Shown: positions 1-11,240 of the stretch, in pieces | How the letters are laid out: the number at the start of each line of letters is the position of its first letter | Position numbering within the stretch: position 1 is the first letter of the stretch | Assembly: GCA_020796225.1 (NCBI GenBank) | Contig: CM036765.1 | Location: forward strand, 33,942,066-34,006,065 | DNA length: 64,000 bases | Direction of reading: 5' to 3' | Origin: Arion vulgaris | Taxonomy: Eukaryota > Mollusca > Gastropoda > Stylommatophora > Arionidae | The notes under the pieces: generated by a model | Told to the model about the DNA's origin: nothing | The model's input: only the letters and a program-made list of their open reading frames with translations | Databases searched by the model: none | Program-made: the position numbers and the translations under genes

Positions 1-1008
1 CTAAGTTCAGACTAAGTTCAGACTAAGTTCAGACTAAGTACAGACTAAGTTCAGACTAAGTACAGACTAAGTACAGACTAAGTTCAGACTAAGTACAGAC
101 TAAGTTCAGACTAAGCTCAGACTAAGTTCAGACTAAGTACAGACTAAGTACAGACTAAGTTCAGACTAAGTACAGACTAAGTTCAGACTAAGTTCAGACT
201 AAGTTCAGACTAAGTACAGACTAAGTTCAGACTAAGTTCAGACTAAGTACAGACTAAGTACAGACTAAGTACAGACTAAGTACAGACTAAGTTCAGACTA
301 AGTACAGACTAAGTTCAGACTAAGTTCAGACTAAGTTCAGACTAAGTTCAAACTAAGTACAGACTAAGTACAGACTAAGTTCAGACTAAGTTCAGACTAA
401 GCTCAGACTAAGTACAGACTAAGTACAGACTAAGTTCAGACTAAGTTCAGACTAAGTACAGACTAAGTACAGACTAAGACAGACTAAGACAGACTAAGTT
501 CAGACTAAGTTCAGACTAAGTTCAGACTAAGTACAGACTAAGTTCAGACTAAGTACAGACTAAGTACAGACTAAGTACAGACTAAGTTCAGACTAAGTTC
601 AGACTAAGTTCAGACTAAGTACAGACTAAGTTCAGACTAAGTACAGACTAAGTACAGACTAAGTACAGACTAAGTTCAGACTAAGTTCAGACTAAGTTCA
701 GACTAAGTACAGACTAAGTTCAGACTAAGTACAGACTAAGTTCAGACTAAGTACAGACTAAGTACAGACTAAGTACAGACTAAGTACAGACTAAGTTCAG
801 ACTAAGTTCAGACTAAGCTCAGACTAAGTTCAGACTAAGTTCAGACTAAGTTCAGACTAAGCTCAGACTAAGTTCAGACTAAGTTCAGACTAAGTTCAGA
901 CTAAGTACAGACTAAGTTCAGACTAAGTACAGACTAAGTACAGACTAAGTACAGACTAAGTACAGACTAAGTTCAGACTAAGTACAGACTAAGTTCAGAC
1001 TAAGTTCA
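1..1008. repeat. 11-bp satellite array, CTAAGTWCAGA
   Basis: About 92 head-to-tail copies of an 11-bp unit run off the left edge of the window. Units differ almost only at the seventh base, which is T or A and sometimes C. Two units near 476-495 have lost a base (CTAAGACAGA). The order of T and A units is not random: an eight-unit pattern T-T-T-A-T-A-A-A recurs from about 496. The array stops abruptly at about 1008. Confidence 0.97.
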
Positions 1009-1147
1009 GACGATGAAAAATGAATCAAGGTAATGCAGCAGCAACCAAAGAAATACAAGCTCTCACTGAATCTCGTGAGACTCAAGAATGCTTGCCTATA
1101 GCAGGAAAATGAGCAAAATATCGACAAAATCGAAGTAACTAAACGGT

Positions 1148-1376
1148 TTAAAGTCGAAGGATTGACTTTAGTGCACTGCGTTTTACCCCATATGGCTCAG
1201 TCATACTCCGCAGAAATGGCAGAGAGTATTGCACAACGCACGAACTCCGTAGCTCCGGCAATAATATTTGGTTCTGGCAAAAAGGCATCCTTGAACGGAA
1301 AGACGCGGTACGGATTCAAACCAACGAACTTCAGAATACAGGCGAAGGTATAACCACTTAACCACAGAGACCCACA
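1148..1376 (-). repeat. SINE-1 copy, tRNA-derived
   Basis: On the minus strand a degenerate tRNA-like head (near 1376-1310, with a B-box-like segment around 1315-1325) is followed by a body shared with 8885-9029, 23330-23470, 36330-36520 and 54880-55115. The body includes GAGCTACGGAGTTCGTGC-like and CATATGGGGTAAAAC-like blocks. The copy abuts the 39-bp array. Open frames here are incidental. Confidence 0.7.
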
Positions 1377-1616
1377 AATCAAAGTAACTGAATGTAACTG
1401 AACTTACACAAGAAAAATCAAAGTAACTGAATGTAACTGAACTTACAAAAGAAAAATCAAAGTAACTGAATGTAACTGAACTTACAAAAGAAAAATCAAA
1501 GTAACTGAATGTAATTGAACTTACAAAAGAAAAATCAAAGTAACTGAATGTAACTGAACTTACAAAAGAAAAATCAAAGTAACTGAATGTAACTGAACTT
1601 ACAAAAGAAAAATCAA
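1377..1616. repeat. 39-bp tandem array, six copies
   Basis: Six near-identical 39-bp units start ATCAAAGTAACTGAATGTAA. Since 39 is a multiple of three, the minus strand reads as a 13-residue repeat, but nothing else supports coding. The following 1617-2027 shows no gene or repeat I recognise. Confidence 0.93.
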
Positions 1617-2027
1617 GACTCTTACAACCAATGAATACCACCCCTCCATGGCCATAGACATCATCTGAGCTTAAAAAGAAAGGAGTAGAAGTAGAGGGGA
1701 AAATAGAACTTGGACAGATCCTAGGTGAAGACAGATAACAGAAAATTACATATATGTTCATTACCCAGCGGACATTTGGACACACGCCCATACAGACTGT
1801 TCAGCTATAAACGTCACTAGTAATGAATGAGGAGTAGTTCTCAAATTCTGAAAATGGAGAAGAGGTAACCATTTCCATAGTCACATAACAATTTTTGAAG
1901 CAAATTCAGGAGAGAAATGCAATCTGTCAGAACGGCTGAAGAGATGGCATTACAAGAGAAAGTCTAGATGTATGGAATATTACTGATTGGTCAGTTATAC
2001 CTGCACTGAAATATTACAAGATATACA

Positions 2028-2690
2028 ACAGGTTAGGTGTTCGCCTCTAGTTCTCAAGGTACTCGGTTCGTTCCCTCGCGGAGTCATCTGGATATTTTAC
2101 CAGAGATCATTGATCTCAGTGTAGGTGAGATCGAGCTCCTAGTCCTTTCAGAGACGAACGATTATTATTATTTTTTCGATCCAGAAGCACTTGAGCTGAA
2201 AGCTCTTCGGCTCGGTGTCATGGACATCGTAACCCTTCGGCTTGGTGCCACGAACACCGTAAATCTGGGGAATCTGTAGCTTTTCTGCCAGTCCGCGGAG
2301 TTGAACCCGCACTTACAGAGGACTAGTCACATGTAGTCCAACGCGCGTACGAACACGCTGGGCACGCGGGCAGACGAACGATAACACGTAGATCATGTGT
2401 TCAAGTTGAGCCCGTAAAAGAACCATTGGTAGTTCAAAATAGAGAAGAGCAGGCTGGAAAGCCGCCGTCTGAGCAAAATTCATTAGAAAGATTAAAAATT
2501 AAATTCCTACCAAATATTTTCACCATCTTTTAAATGACATCGAATGACCCTCGTTGGTGCTACAGGTTCGTAAACTGCCACTGAGATCTTCCAGTGCAAG
2601 AAAAGATCGGAGCCCACATAGCTAATCAATGAAGTGGCAATGTTGATGGTCATATCAATTAGTCAATCTGTTCCATTACATACAATTTTT
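2028..2690 (+). repeat. SINE-2 copy, long form
   Basis: A tRNA-like head at 2030-2100 has a B-box-like GGTTCGTTCCC at about 2067. It is followed by a body matching 28400-28745 on the opposite strand (AGAGCAGGCTGGAAAG block, TTTTCACCATCTTTTAAAT block). The tail matches 54403-54590 (GATCGGAGC block, then a run like ATGATGGTCAATC). The copy is longer than the 28-kb one, with extra sequence at about 2190-2390. Confidence 0.65.
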
Positions 2691-4254
2691 AGTCAAGCAT
2701 TTATTGAATTATGTTGATGTTTTTTTCCAATTTCATCATCTTAATCAGATCTCTTGTTTATAGCAGTTGTTTGTTTGCGTTTGTTCTTTACGACCAGCTT
2801 AATCACTATTTGTGATATGTTTGGCCTTAGCCAAGAACGACTATACGTTGCGCCTCGGTCTGTAGGCTCTACCCGTGTACGGTACCATACACGTGTAGGA
2901 CAGGGCATCCGAAATTTCGACCTACGGGAAATGTTTGAATCTGCTTCACCAACAGTAAGCATCTCACACTTTCTCTTCCTTCGTGTGTTCATTGCTCTTT
3001 AATGATCATTTTTGGCCGTATATTTGGACTTTATGATCTGCGCCAAAGAGTATGTCTACACTTTGCGTTCTTTCCGACTGAGTGAGGTCGTTCCGGATTA
3101 GGAACATTCTCAGCCATTTGTGGCACGTGGGCTTATCACTCGAGCGATCAATTTTATGCGGTTTAATTGACCTTTATTTGATCTGAACCAGGGAGTGCAT
3201 GCTGGGGAAGTAATCCTACATCTGTAGGACAATCGTGTCCGAAAAGTGTCAGGATTAGGAACATTCTTAGCCGTTTCGAAACGCGTGTCGGCACTTGGCA
3301 ATTTGCAGATGTACGTTGTATTTTTCTTTACGACGGAAAACAATGCACTGGTGCTAATAACATATACACAAGATGGGTTATGTCATTAGGAGCTAGAAAC
3401 GCAATTTTAGATTTTGCGCTCGCCAACATCCCCCACCCCAGTTCTTCCAGGGAGAGCAGATTTTCGCAGGCACTAGAACGTAACTTTTAATTCTGCGTGC
3501 GTCTAACATTACCGAACCAAGTTGTTCCAGAAAGGACAGTTTCGCTAAGCACAAGAACGCAGCTTTACGTTTTGAGCTCGGCCAACCTTACCTGACTAAT
3601 TCCTTTTGCCCTCAGCCTCCGTTACAGGGTGGACTGCATTCTTCTCTTGTTTCGCCACGACACGTTAAACTGTTCTCAACGAGTCTTGCTGAGATCGGGC
3701 AATTATGGTGCGTCCAATGACTCCAAGGGACGTGAGTTTACACTTACAGACTCGTACTTTGTTACTTCTTACAATTTGTTTTGCATTTATGCAACTTTTC
3801 CTATCACTAGACATCGACCAGGAGAAACTTGCAGATGCATTCACACTAGGATTCTGCTCGTCTATGTTGTGAGTAGATCTCATACAAAACATAACTGCGC
3901 TTGCACTACTACTTATACCAGAGTAGCTCTCCCTCGATCCCCACCCACTTAGCCAGACAAGAGTCGTGTCTGTTTCCATGGCTACCACGAGGAGGTTGGA
4001 TGGGGTCATGTCAGTGCCAACTAACTGACCCTGACGTGACGTTTTCCCTATGGTTCCGCCTGTGGCTCCTTGTTAGCAGTGAAATTATATTTTAAAAATT
4101 ATTCTATTTCAATTTTTTTAACCTTGATAAAAAAAATATATGACATATCGTATCGAATATAGATGTAATCAGTAGGTGTGCTCTCTCTTGTTACTTCGAT
4201 TACTTGCATGTCATAAATAATGATAAATAATACTAATAATGACAGTAATCTTCT
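2691..4254. other. Unassigned stretch
   Basis: I see no gene here. There are two weak internal similarities. GGATTAGGAACATTCT recurs at about 3097 and 3251. A degenerate block of roughly 85 bp is repeated two or three times between 3388 and 3600 (arms like TTCTTCCAGGGA and TTGTTCCAGAAAGGACAG). The short frames on both strands have no recognisable domain. Confidence 0.5.
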
Positions 4255-4425
4255 TCTTCTTCTTCAAACGCTCCATATCGACATCTTGTTAACCACTCTT
4301 TGGGATTTGTATGTGATCTAAGAGCGATTGTACGTTGCGCCAGTTATGCGCCTACCAAGTAGGCCAGCACATACAATTTCTGCGACACTTTTTCTTTACT
4401 ATGATAACTTCCCTAGGCCTCTACC
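4255..4425 (+). repeat. SINE-3 copy (dispersed repeat)
   Basis: The segment matches, in inverse orientation, 30275-30450: CTCCATATCGAC, then GTGATCTAAGAGCGAT, then GCGCCAGTTATGCG, then GGCCAGCACAT. The other parts of the family are at 30205-30280, 40350-40480 and, weakly, 42635-42700. The following 4426-5350 shows nothing recognisable. Confidence 0.6.
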
Positions 4426-5356
4426 ACAGTCGACTCTTACGACATGCCTTGTAGGTCGCAGTGTTACTATTCTTTCTCCGCTTTGCGAGCCCTGGACACA
4501 CGGGCGAATAACAGTAATAATTGTTGTCAATCTTCGCCACTTGTTATGCCTCTAATGAGACCCCCCCCAAAAAAGGATCTAAAGACAGAATTACTGGTAG
4601 TGTTTTGTAACCTGGCCACGACTGCACATCTCACACAATTGTCACATCTATCAATTAACATTCTTGTATTCCTGGTGTATCAAAATGCAGATAAACATAT
4701 TTGCAAATGTCACATTAATTTTCAGTTTACATGTAATGAAAATACTTAAAAATAATAAAGAAGGGTACTTTGTCATTAGCCGGCCACAACTGACAGGAAG
4801 ACCTATTTTTAGAAATTGTCGGAAAGTGTCATCTATTTTTAGATATGTTGTAAATAGTCGTGGACAGTCCACTTTGGGACCAGGTAGGTCAAGCATTAGT
4901 ATGTGGATACATATACAGTGATAACAACACACATACAGCGAGGAAAGGAGGAACAATTATATTATAGGAAAAAAAACCACAGAAATTGCCTAACCCTAAC
5001 CCTATGAATGAAACCTCAGTGATGAATACATGTAGTATGCAGCAAAATACGCTGTGAAGTGTGTTGTGTTTCTGAAAGTGTAGTTTATGGAACAATATGG
5101 CGGTTTACCGGCAGACAACAAGATCTGTGGAAATTGAGATCTAGCGATACATAAGGGAAGTAACTCAATTATAAAATTAAGTTGTATCCGATTGATGTCA
5201 ACAGACCGTAGCCAGCAGATGGGAATGACAAGGACACAATGAACAGATAAATGTAGCTAACATGACATAAGACACCAACACTAGGCAAACAAGTGTTAAA
5301 ACACAGATATATGACTGGATTTCACACAGACACCATTAACTGTAGAAGTAGAACGT

Positions 5357-5725
5357 ACTGACATCATCAATTGTAGAAGTAGAAAATACTGACAAAATAA
5401 AATTCTTGGATTCTCCGAAAGGAGTTAATTTTTATTTTTCATGTTTGTTGGCCTACACGCTCTGATATAACCAATAAAAGGTTCGCCTTAGGTTGAAAGG
5501 GGCGTGCCTCGGCTTAAAGAGGCTTTAATCCCTACTAAACAAACAAACAAACTGACAAAATTTAAAAACTCTTGGATTCTCCGAAAGGAGTTAATTCTTA
5601 TTTTTCATGTTTGTTGGCCTACACGCTCTAATATAACCAAATAAAAGATTCGCCTTAGGTTGAAAGGGCCTGCCTCGGCTTAAAGAGACTTTAATCCAGT
5701 ACTAAACAAACAAACTGACAAAACT
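5357..5725 (+). repeat. Tandem duplication of a 166-bp dispersed repeat
   Basis: Two copies, offset by 166 bp, each begin near CTTGGATTCTCCGAAAGGAG (5405 and 5571) and end in an AAAC-rich tail. A third, diverged copy of the same family sits at 36180-36310. The A-rich tail suggests a SINE-like retroposon, but I see no clear tRNA head. Confidence 0.75.
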
Positions 5726-5769
5726 TGTCAAACGATAATTACTAATGGTCACTTGTAGAACGCTCCTTG

Positions 5770-6345
5770 CACTGGTATTAGTAGGAGAAGGTCCCTTTCA
5801 GTCCCGATGAACCACAGCGCCACGTCGCTGGATAGGTACATCGCAGCTCCGTTGGTGATTGTAATGTCTTATGTGGAAGTGACAATCCATGCCCCATTTT
5901 CACACAAATACGATAAGGCAGGTCTCTCGAGATTTCTTGTATCCTGGAGTAATGTCTAATTTTCTTTACATATTTGATCAAACTGTGCTCAGAATGCAAC
6001 ATCCCACTCTAAACCCGCTTTCTCCATATACATCTGTCTTTGGCGGCTGTTTCCTTCGTTCATGTGTTTATGTCATTTTTGTAAAGCATTTGAGGTCTTT
6101 CCGTTGGTCTCCTTCCATAGATCAATTCTCCATAAATTCGACCATCTTCCATGCGAGAGATGTTGTACAGCCACTGGAGATGTCTTTGCTTGAGGGAAGT
6201 GTACATGATGGGAATTTTTGCTTTTGCAATGACTCGTCTATTTTTTCAATATGATCATTTCATGATATGTCAAGAACATGTCTAAGATATCTCGTATGAA
6301 AGGCGTTGAGCTTTCTTATCTGTCGAGAGTAAAGAGTACTGGATT
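5770..6345 (-). mobile_element. Non-LTR retrotransposon C-terminal fragment (family E)
   Basis: Minus-strand translation reads LLYGSESSTLYSRQIRKLNA, then HTRYLRHVLDIS, and continues in shifting frames through a QRHLQWLYNISRMEDGR-like segment. That order (LYGSE-W-like motif, then R-L-NAFH-R-LR-ILGI) is the region just downstream of the reverse transcriptase palm in many animal non-LTR elements. Frames are broken, so the copy is dead. Its upstream side is replaced by the 30-bp array at 6340-6740. Confidence 0.75.
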
Positions 6346-6745
6346 CGGAACCATAGAGTAGTGTACTCACCAGGCAAGCCATATAGAGTAGTGTGCTCAT
6401 CATGCAAGCCCTATAGAGTAGTGTGTTCATCATGCAAGCACTATAAAGTAGTGTGACTCTGTACATGCAAGCCCTATAGAGTAGTGTGCTCATCATGCAA
6501 GCCCATAAGTATTTCTCACAGCAAGCATAGTAGTTGACTGCGCTATAAGTAGTGTGTCAATGCGCACTATAAAGTAGTGTGCTCACATGCAAGCCTATAG
6601 AGTAGTGACTCATCATGCAAGCCTATAGAGTAGTGTGCTCATCATGCAAGCACTATAAAGTAGTTGCTCACATGCAAGCCTATAAGTAGTGTCTCATCAT
6701 GCAAGCACTATAGAGAGGTGCATCGATCATGCAAGCTCTATGAGA
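6340..6745. repeat. 30-bp minisatellite grown from an RT reading frame
   Basis: Units of about 30 bp begin CTATAGAGTAGTGTGCTCAT. The innermost minus-strand units keep the frame of the adjacent RT fragment and repeat the residues ACMMSTLLYR, so the array appears to have expanded from RT codons around STLLYGSE. From about 6500 onward the units carry many one-base indels. Confidence 0.88.
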
Positions 6746-6831
6746 CTGTAATATACATAGATATGACTCATCATAAGATTATGATGTAATTTTATACTGA
6801 GGTATCATATGATACATACTTTAGACAGGAT

Positions 6832-7186
6832 ATCATAATGAACAATAATAGAAGGACAACATAATGATACAATAATAGAAGGAAAGCATAATGATACAAT
6901 AATAGAAGGACAGCATAATGATACAATAATAGAAGGACAACATAATGATACAATAATAGAAGGACAACATAATGATACAATAATAGAAGGACAACATAAT
7001 GATACAATAATAGAAGGACAACATAATGATGCAGTAATAGAAGGACAACATAATGATACAATAATAGAAGGACAACATAATGATACAATAATAGAAGGAC
7101 AACATAATGATACAATAATAGAAGGACAACATAATGATACAATAATAGAAGGACAACATAATGATACAATAATAGAAGGACAACAA
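6832..7186. repeat. 27-bp tandem array
   Basis: About 13 copies of a unit starting ACATAATGATACAATAATAG run without interruption. The unit is a multiple of three, so two minus frames stay open and give 9-residue repeats. It is not a gene. Confidence 0.95.
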
Positions 7187-7292
7187 CTTGAAGGACAACA
7201 ACTTGAAGGACAACAACTTGAAGGACAACAACTTGAAGGACAACAACTTGAGGGACAACAACTTGAAGGACAACAACTTGAAGGACAACAAC
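7182..7292. repeat. 12-bp tandem array fused to the 27-bp array
   Basis: Nine copies of ACTTGAAGGACA directly follow the 27-bp array. The two units share GAAGGACAAC, so the short unit looks like a derivative of the end of the long one. Confidence 0.93.
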
Positions 7293-7454
7293 TTGATACA
7301 GATAATGAAAATTGTTCATTTATTTTGTTCCGATTTTTTTAATGTTCATATAAAATTTCCATTTTTATCTACGAGACACCTGGTTTAGAATGACCAATAC
7401 AAAGATACAATCTTAAGTAATGTTAATTTTTGAAAAGTTTTGTATGCAGTACCT

Positions 7455-7850
7455 GTTATTTGTCTCCTACTTTATTGCTCTCTGGTTGTGCGCTTAGTTT
7501 ATTGTAGACCACAAACTGGGCAGTCAACTTTAGGTCTGTCAGGTTTCCCCAAAGTTTAGTTTTTAGGTCAACTGGGTGTGACCATATGTTGCTTCTCATA
7601 TCACACAGAGGAAGACAGTATTTTCAGGACATGTTTCGGTGTCTGTTCCACCTGCTGACACTGGCAAAAAACTGTTTGACTTATTCCTAGTCTATGTAAG
7701 TGTTTATTGAGTCTGCAGTGTCCGATACATAGGTGAAATATAATGACGTAGTCTGTTCTGCTTATTTCTTTGAGGAAGTCTTTTCCATAATCATATCCAG
7801 TGTTTGTCTTCCAGTCTACTGCAGATTTTATCTGTTATTATGAATCTAAA
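7455..7850 (-). mobile_element. C-terminal tail of an RNase H-bearing non-LTR element
   Basis: Minus-strand frames read HLCIGHCRLNKHLHRLGISQ, then QCQQVEQTPKHVLK. This is the cysteine- and histidine-containing tail that follows RNase H in I- and Jockey-like elements (G-C-LN-HLH-LG-..C..C...ET..H.L). Stops and frame changes show it is a remnant. A second tail of this kind lies at 40480-40735. Confidence 0.6.
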
Positions 7851-8365
7851 TGAAGAAATTAAAAACAATTTCCATTGCAACACACATAAACATGTAAATA
7901 TAAGAATCGTGCGTTGACTGGCAAATGTAGCAAGATCCAATGTCTGTCAACATGTTGTCACTCAGCACTGGTACTGCTGACGTTTACGTGGTCTGGCACA
8001 AGGGTTGCAATTTGGCTTTTTAAAGCCAGATTCGAGATATTTGGCTTTTTTTGAAAGTGGTTGGCTTAAAAAAAAGTGTTTGGCTTTGTGGCTGATTTTT
8101 GGCTTTTTTCATATGTAATTTTTTTTTTCTCTAAAAATGTGTATCATTCTTAAGAGAAAATTGAGTAAATATACTTAATTTAGGTTTTTTTATTGGATTT
8201 GGTTGGTATTGTTAAAAAATATGTTTGGTACTAAAGATTATGAAATAACCTTAACCTTATGGAAAGTAACATCACTTCCTGCTTTGCTCTTTTCGCGCCT
8301 CGGATTATGCACTGCAGTCCTGTTATCTGTTCTTATTCGTGTGTAATTTTGCAAGGAGTCTAACT

Positions 8366-8557
8366 ATGGCGACAAAAAAATGGACACAATCTTATGACAG
8401 TAGTCGTAAATATAATACCAATTGGGAAAAGACTTTTGTATGTGCGAAAAGATCTTCTGATGGATCACAAAATGCGTTTTGTAAATTATGCCACTGTACC
8501 GTTGTGCCTAAAGCCTATAGCCTCACTGCACATGAAAAGTCAGAAAAACACAGATGA
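8366..8557 (+). pseudogene. hAT transposase N-terminus, BED-like zinc finger
   Basis: The frame starts MATKKWTQSYDSSRKYN and contains CKLC followed by HEKSEKH, the C-x2-C...H-x(4-5)-H spacing of BED-type fingers found at the start of hAT transposases. It stops after the finger. The chosen start is the ATG preceding the conserved K-Y-x-x-x-W segment; an upstream in-frame ATG lies at 8339. The catalytic middle of the transposase is absent or unreadable. Confidence 0.75.
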
Positions 8558-8884
8558 CTCCATCAACAGGACAGAACACACTTCACGTGGAGAATTCACC
8601 TAGACAAAATTATGATAAGGTTAAGGCAGCAGAACTTCAAGTGGCTGTATGTGTGGCCTGTCACTGGGCCATTCGTTCTGTCAACTATCTTAATGAAATA
8701 ATGATAGGTCATGGACAAGGGAGCACTTTATAACACATAAGGTTGCACATAACAAAATATTCTTGTTTAATAAAAGAACACCATCTCACCATCAGTAAAA
8801 GATGATCTCATTGTTGACTTAAAGTACAAGAAATACGCTATAATTAAAAGCCTTTATGGCTATGTTAGAGGAAGCTCTCGATCA

Positions 8885-9029
8885 GACTAGGATTGTTGCC
8901 GGAGCTACGGAGTTCGTGCTTTGTGCAATTCTCTCGGCAGGTGGCGTGCCATTTCTGCGGAGAGACCGAGCCATATGGGGTAAAACCCGGTGCAATGAAG
9001 TCAATCCTTCGGCTTTTAAATCCTTTGTT
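8885..9029 (+). repeat. SINE-1 copy inserted in the hAT element
   Basis: The 145-bp insertion is bounded by an exact 13-bp TSD, AAGCTCTCGATCA, at 8872-8884 and 9030-9042. It carries the SINE-1 body (GCCGGAGCTACGGAGTTCGT, CATATGGGGTAAAACCCGG) but lacks the tRNA-like head, so it is 5' truncated. Confidence 0.9.
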
Positions 9030-9277
9030 AAGCTCTCGATCAAATCACATAACATCTTCCCCCTGCCATAGATACATTTCAGTGCTTGTCAAAACTGAGC
9101 CCTATGATAATTTTAAACTAAGCTTCAAGGCCTTTATTTGCAGAACTACCATTTCTGCACATTGCGGGAGAAAACATCAGTGCAATAGAATAACAATACA
9201 GAAAAATAATCTGTATTGATTGGAAAGAAGAAGTCCAATTTAAGAAAGATGGATTTTTAACAGATAGTGAAACTTTT

Positions 9278-9523
9278 TTGGATTGGTGTTCTTCACACAC
9301 GAGTCATTTAGAAGAGCTTGCCATCTTTGCTTTGACTGGCTTAATAACTCCCTGTAATAGTGAATGCTTTATTGAGAGGGTGTTCTCTCTTGTATCATCA
9401 GTCAAAACAAAAGCTAGAAATAGAACGCAGCTGCAGTGTCTTGGGGTTATAGTGAAAATAAGAACAGAATTGCTCTTATCTAACAAATGTTGCAAGGATT
9501 TTACTGCCTCCCTAATATGGTAA
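9278..9523 (+). pseudogene. hAT transposase C-terminal dimerisation region
   Basis: The frame contains NSECFIERVFSLVSSVKTKA, then RNRTQLQCLGVIVKIR and CCKDF. The pattern ...ER.FS...SVKTK.RNRL......I.R is the hAT C-terminal dimerisation domain. No start or upstream catalytic segments remain in frame. It is the 3' end of the same decayed transposase as 8366-8557. Confidence 0.8.
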
Positions 9524-9804
9524 AGAGCTTATCTACTGATAAAGTGTATGGTGCTAGTTTTAGTGGTGAGGTTAGTGATGACCTTGATTTGGAGAACTTC
9601 TTATGATGTAGGTGAGTATGAAATAGCACTGTTTTCCTCCTGGCTTTTTTGTGTGGCTTTTTTCGGCCAGTGTTTGGCTTATTTTCTCAATTTTTAGTTG
9701 GCAACCAAGTGTATGGTTGCTGTGGCCATCGAATTGGAGGATGCTTATAACAAGGTGAATTTTTCAATAATGGTGCGCTCTTTGATTAAATGTGAAGTTA
9801 ATCC

Positions 9805-10288
9805 TTGGCTGGTGAACAGTGGATAGCTGCTTCTTTAATGGAGAGAACCGTTGCACTCCATTTAGGAACATGGACATCGGATCCTGCACGTATATGCCCG
9901 GGATTACCCCAGGGTTATCCTTTATCACCTGTGTTGTTTAATATTTACACAGCAAATGTAGCTAAAATTCAGCCAACCGGATTGGGTCGGACATTGACAT
10001 TTGCAGATGTTATCTTAATATATAGGACTGGGTCAGATAGACGAGAGATGGTTGACGACATTCAGAAAACATTGCGTACCATCTCTGGTTGGTGTAAAGA
10101 GTCTCGCCTCAGGTCAATCCTGAAAAAGCGTGTATGTTGTGGTGCTCGTTGAATAATCACATCGTCAAGGCTGACCTACCCTGTGTAATCTTTGATGAAC
10201 ATACCATCGAGCGCAGAGACAGGCTGCGCTATTTTGGAATAACCTTTGATCGTAGTCTATCTTTCAAACACCATATTGAACAGACGAT
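9805..10288 (+). pseudogene. I-1 reverse transcriptase, palm region
   Basis: Two overlapping frames read LPQGYPLSPVLFNIYTANVA, then LTFADVILIYRTGSDRREMV, then RLRYFGITFDRSLSFKHHIE. These are RT motifs 4 (LPQG), 5 (FADD, with the second Asp changed to Val), and 7 (LG-TFD). A frameshift near 10135 breaks the frame. The 44- and 49-kb copies preserve the neighbouring sequence with the same order. Confidence 0.85.
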
Positions 10289-11227
10289 CAGTTATCAGTT
10301 ATATGAGGACTATCATCATAGCACTCCGGACATGTCTATAGGTGCTCCGATCTCCACCTCAGCAAATCCAGCAGCGTCCAGCGACCCAACACGCCAGTTC
10401 GATGTTGATTAATCAATCTCTTTGCATATTTAGTATGTCGTTCTTTTTGGACTGCACCAATATTGCCACCCATCTCTTTCAATCTGGTCAGCGAGTGGGA
10501 TTCACAGCCCTGAAACTCTGTTCGGAAAGACTCTCTCAATGCGTGAAGAATGTCACTCGATCCATTGCAGCTCCTCTGATATTGTAGCTAAGCCAGCCAA
10601 TCTATCAGCTCGTTCATTACCCCTAACTCCTGCGTGCCCAGGGACAAAAATGAAGGTGATTTCTCTGATCATTGTCTGTACCAGTACCTCCACTTAGTTG
10701 CGTCTCACCCTTCCTGATTCGACTTTACGAATCATGCTCATGGAGTCACTGAGTATGAAAACACGAGAGTAATTGTGAGATGCCAACCAGTTCACCGTCT
10801 CCGTAACCGCCCGAACCTCCATTGTCAAGCTACTTGTGGTTGTTGCGTAGGCCCCACTGGCCTCTCTTATTATTTTTCCTCCTGAGCGTGCTGAAAAAGC
10901 CCAATGCACAGCGTTGTTGACGAATGACTGAACCATCGGTGTAAATAACCACATCTGTATCATTGATGATGTCATTCAAGAGAGCCTCCACCTGCACGTT
11001 TAGCAATGATAGATTATTTTGTTCGCAGTTTTTCTTAATAGATGTAATAACGGTGCAAGCAGTCGGAAATTGAGGCGGCACAGCAATCCATTTCTCTCCT
11101 GTTGCAATTCCGGAAGGATCACATATTTTCCTAAGCGTATCTTCCGTCTGACTCAGCCATGATCTGCCTCTCTTGAGTCTACAACCTTTCTCCTTAATGA
11201 GTTCTTCATGGAGAGGATGTTCCTTGT
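10289..11227 (-). mobile_element. I-type element I-2 nested inside I-1
   Basis: A 939-bp insertion in inverse orientation is bounded by TSDs TTGAACAGACGAT at 10276-10288 and 11228-11240. Removing it and one TSD rejoins the I-1 frame (SFKHHIEQTI to QRCKRGLAALKV), as in the uninterrupted copies at 45.4 and 50.7 kb. The minus-strand frame holds RNase H: VVIYTDGSV, LTMEVRAV, FILSDSMS. It is a related but clearly distinct family from I-1. Confidence 0.92.
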
Positions 11228-11240
11228 TTGAACAGACGAT

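Noticed and set aside
1..1008. CRISPR-like array
   Set aside because: The repeats are contiguous 11-mers without unique spacers, and the window is eukaryotic.
4995..5010. Telomere-like CCTAAC repeats
   Set aside because: Only two or three units in unrelated sequence.
6792..7319. 175-residue hydrophobic minus frame (VVLLLLYHY repeats)
   Set aside because: Pure translation of the 27-bp and 12-bp arrays.
9736..9804. RT start of the I-1 copy as an intact gene
   Set aside because: The frame is 5' truncated, has FADV instead of FADD, and is broken by a frameshift and a nested insertion.
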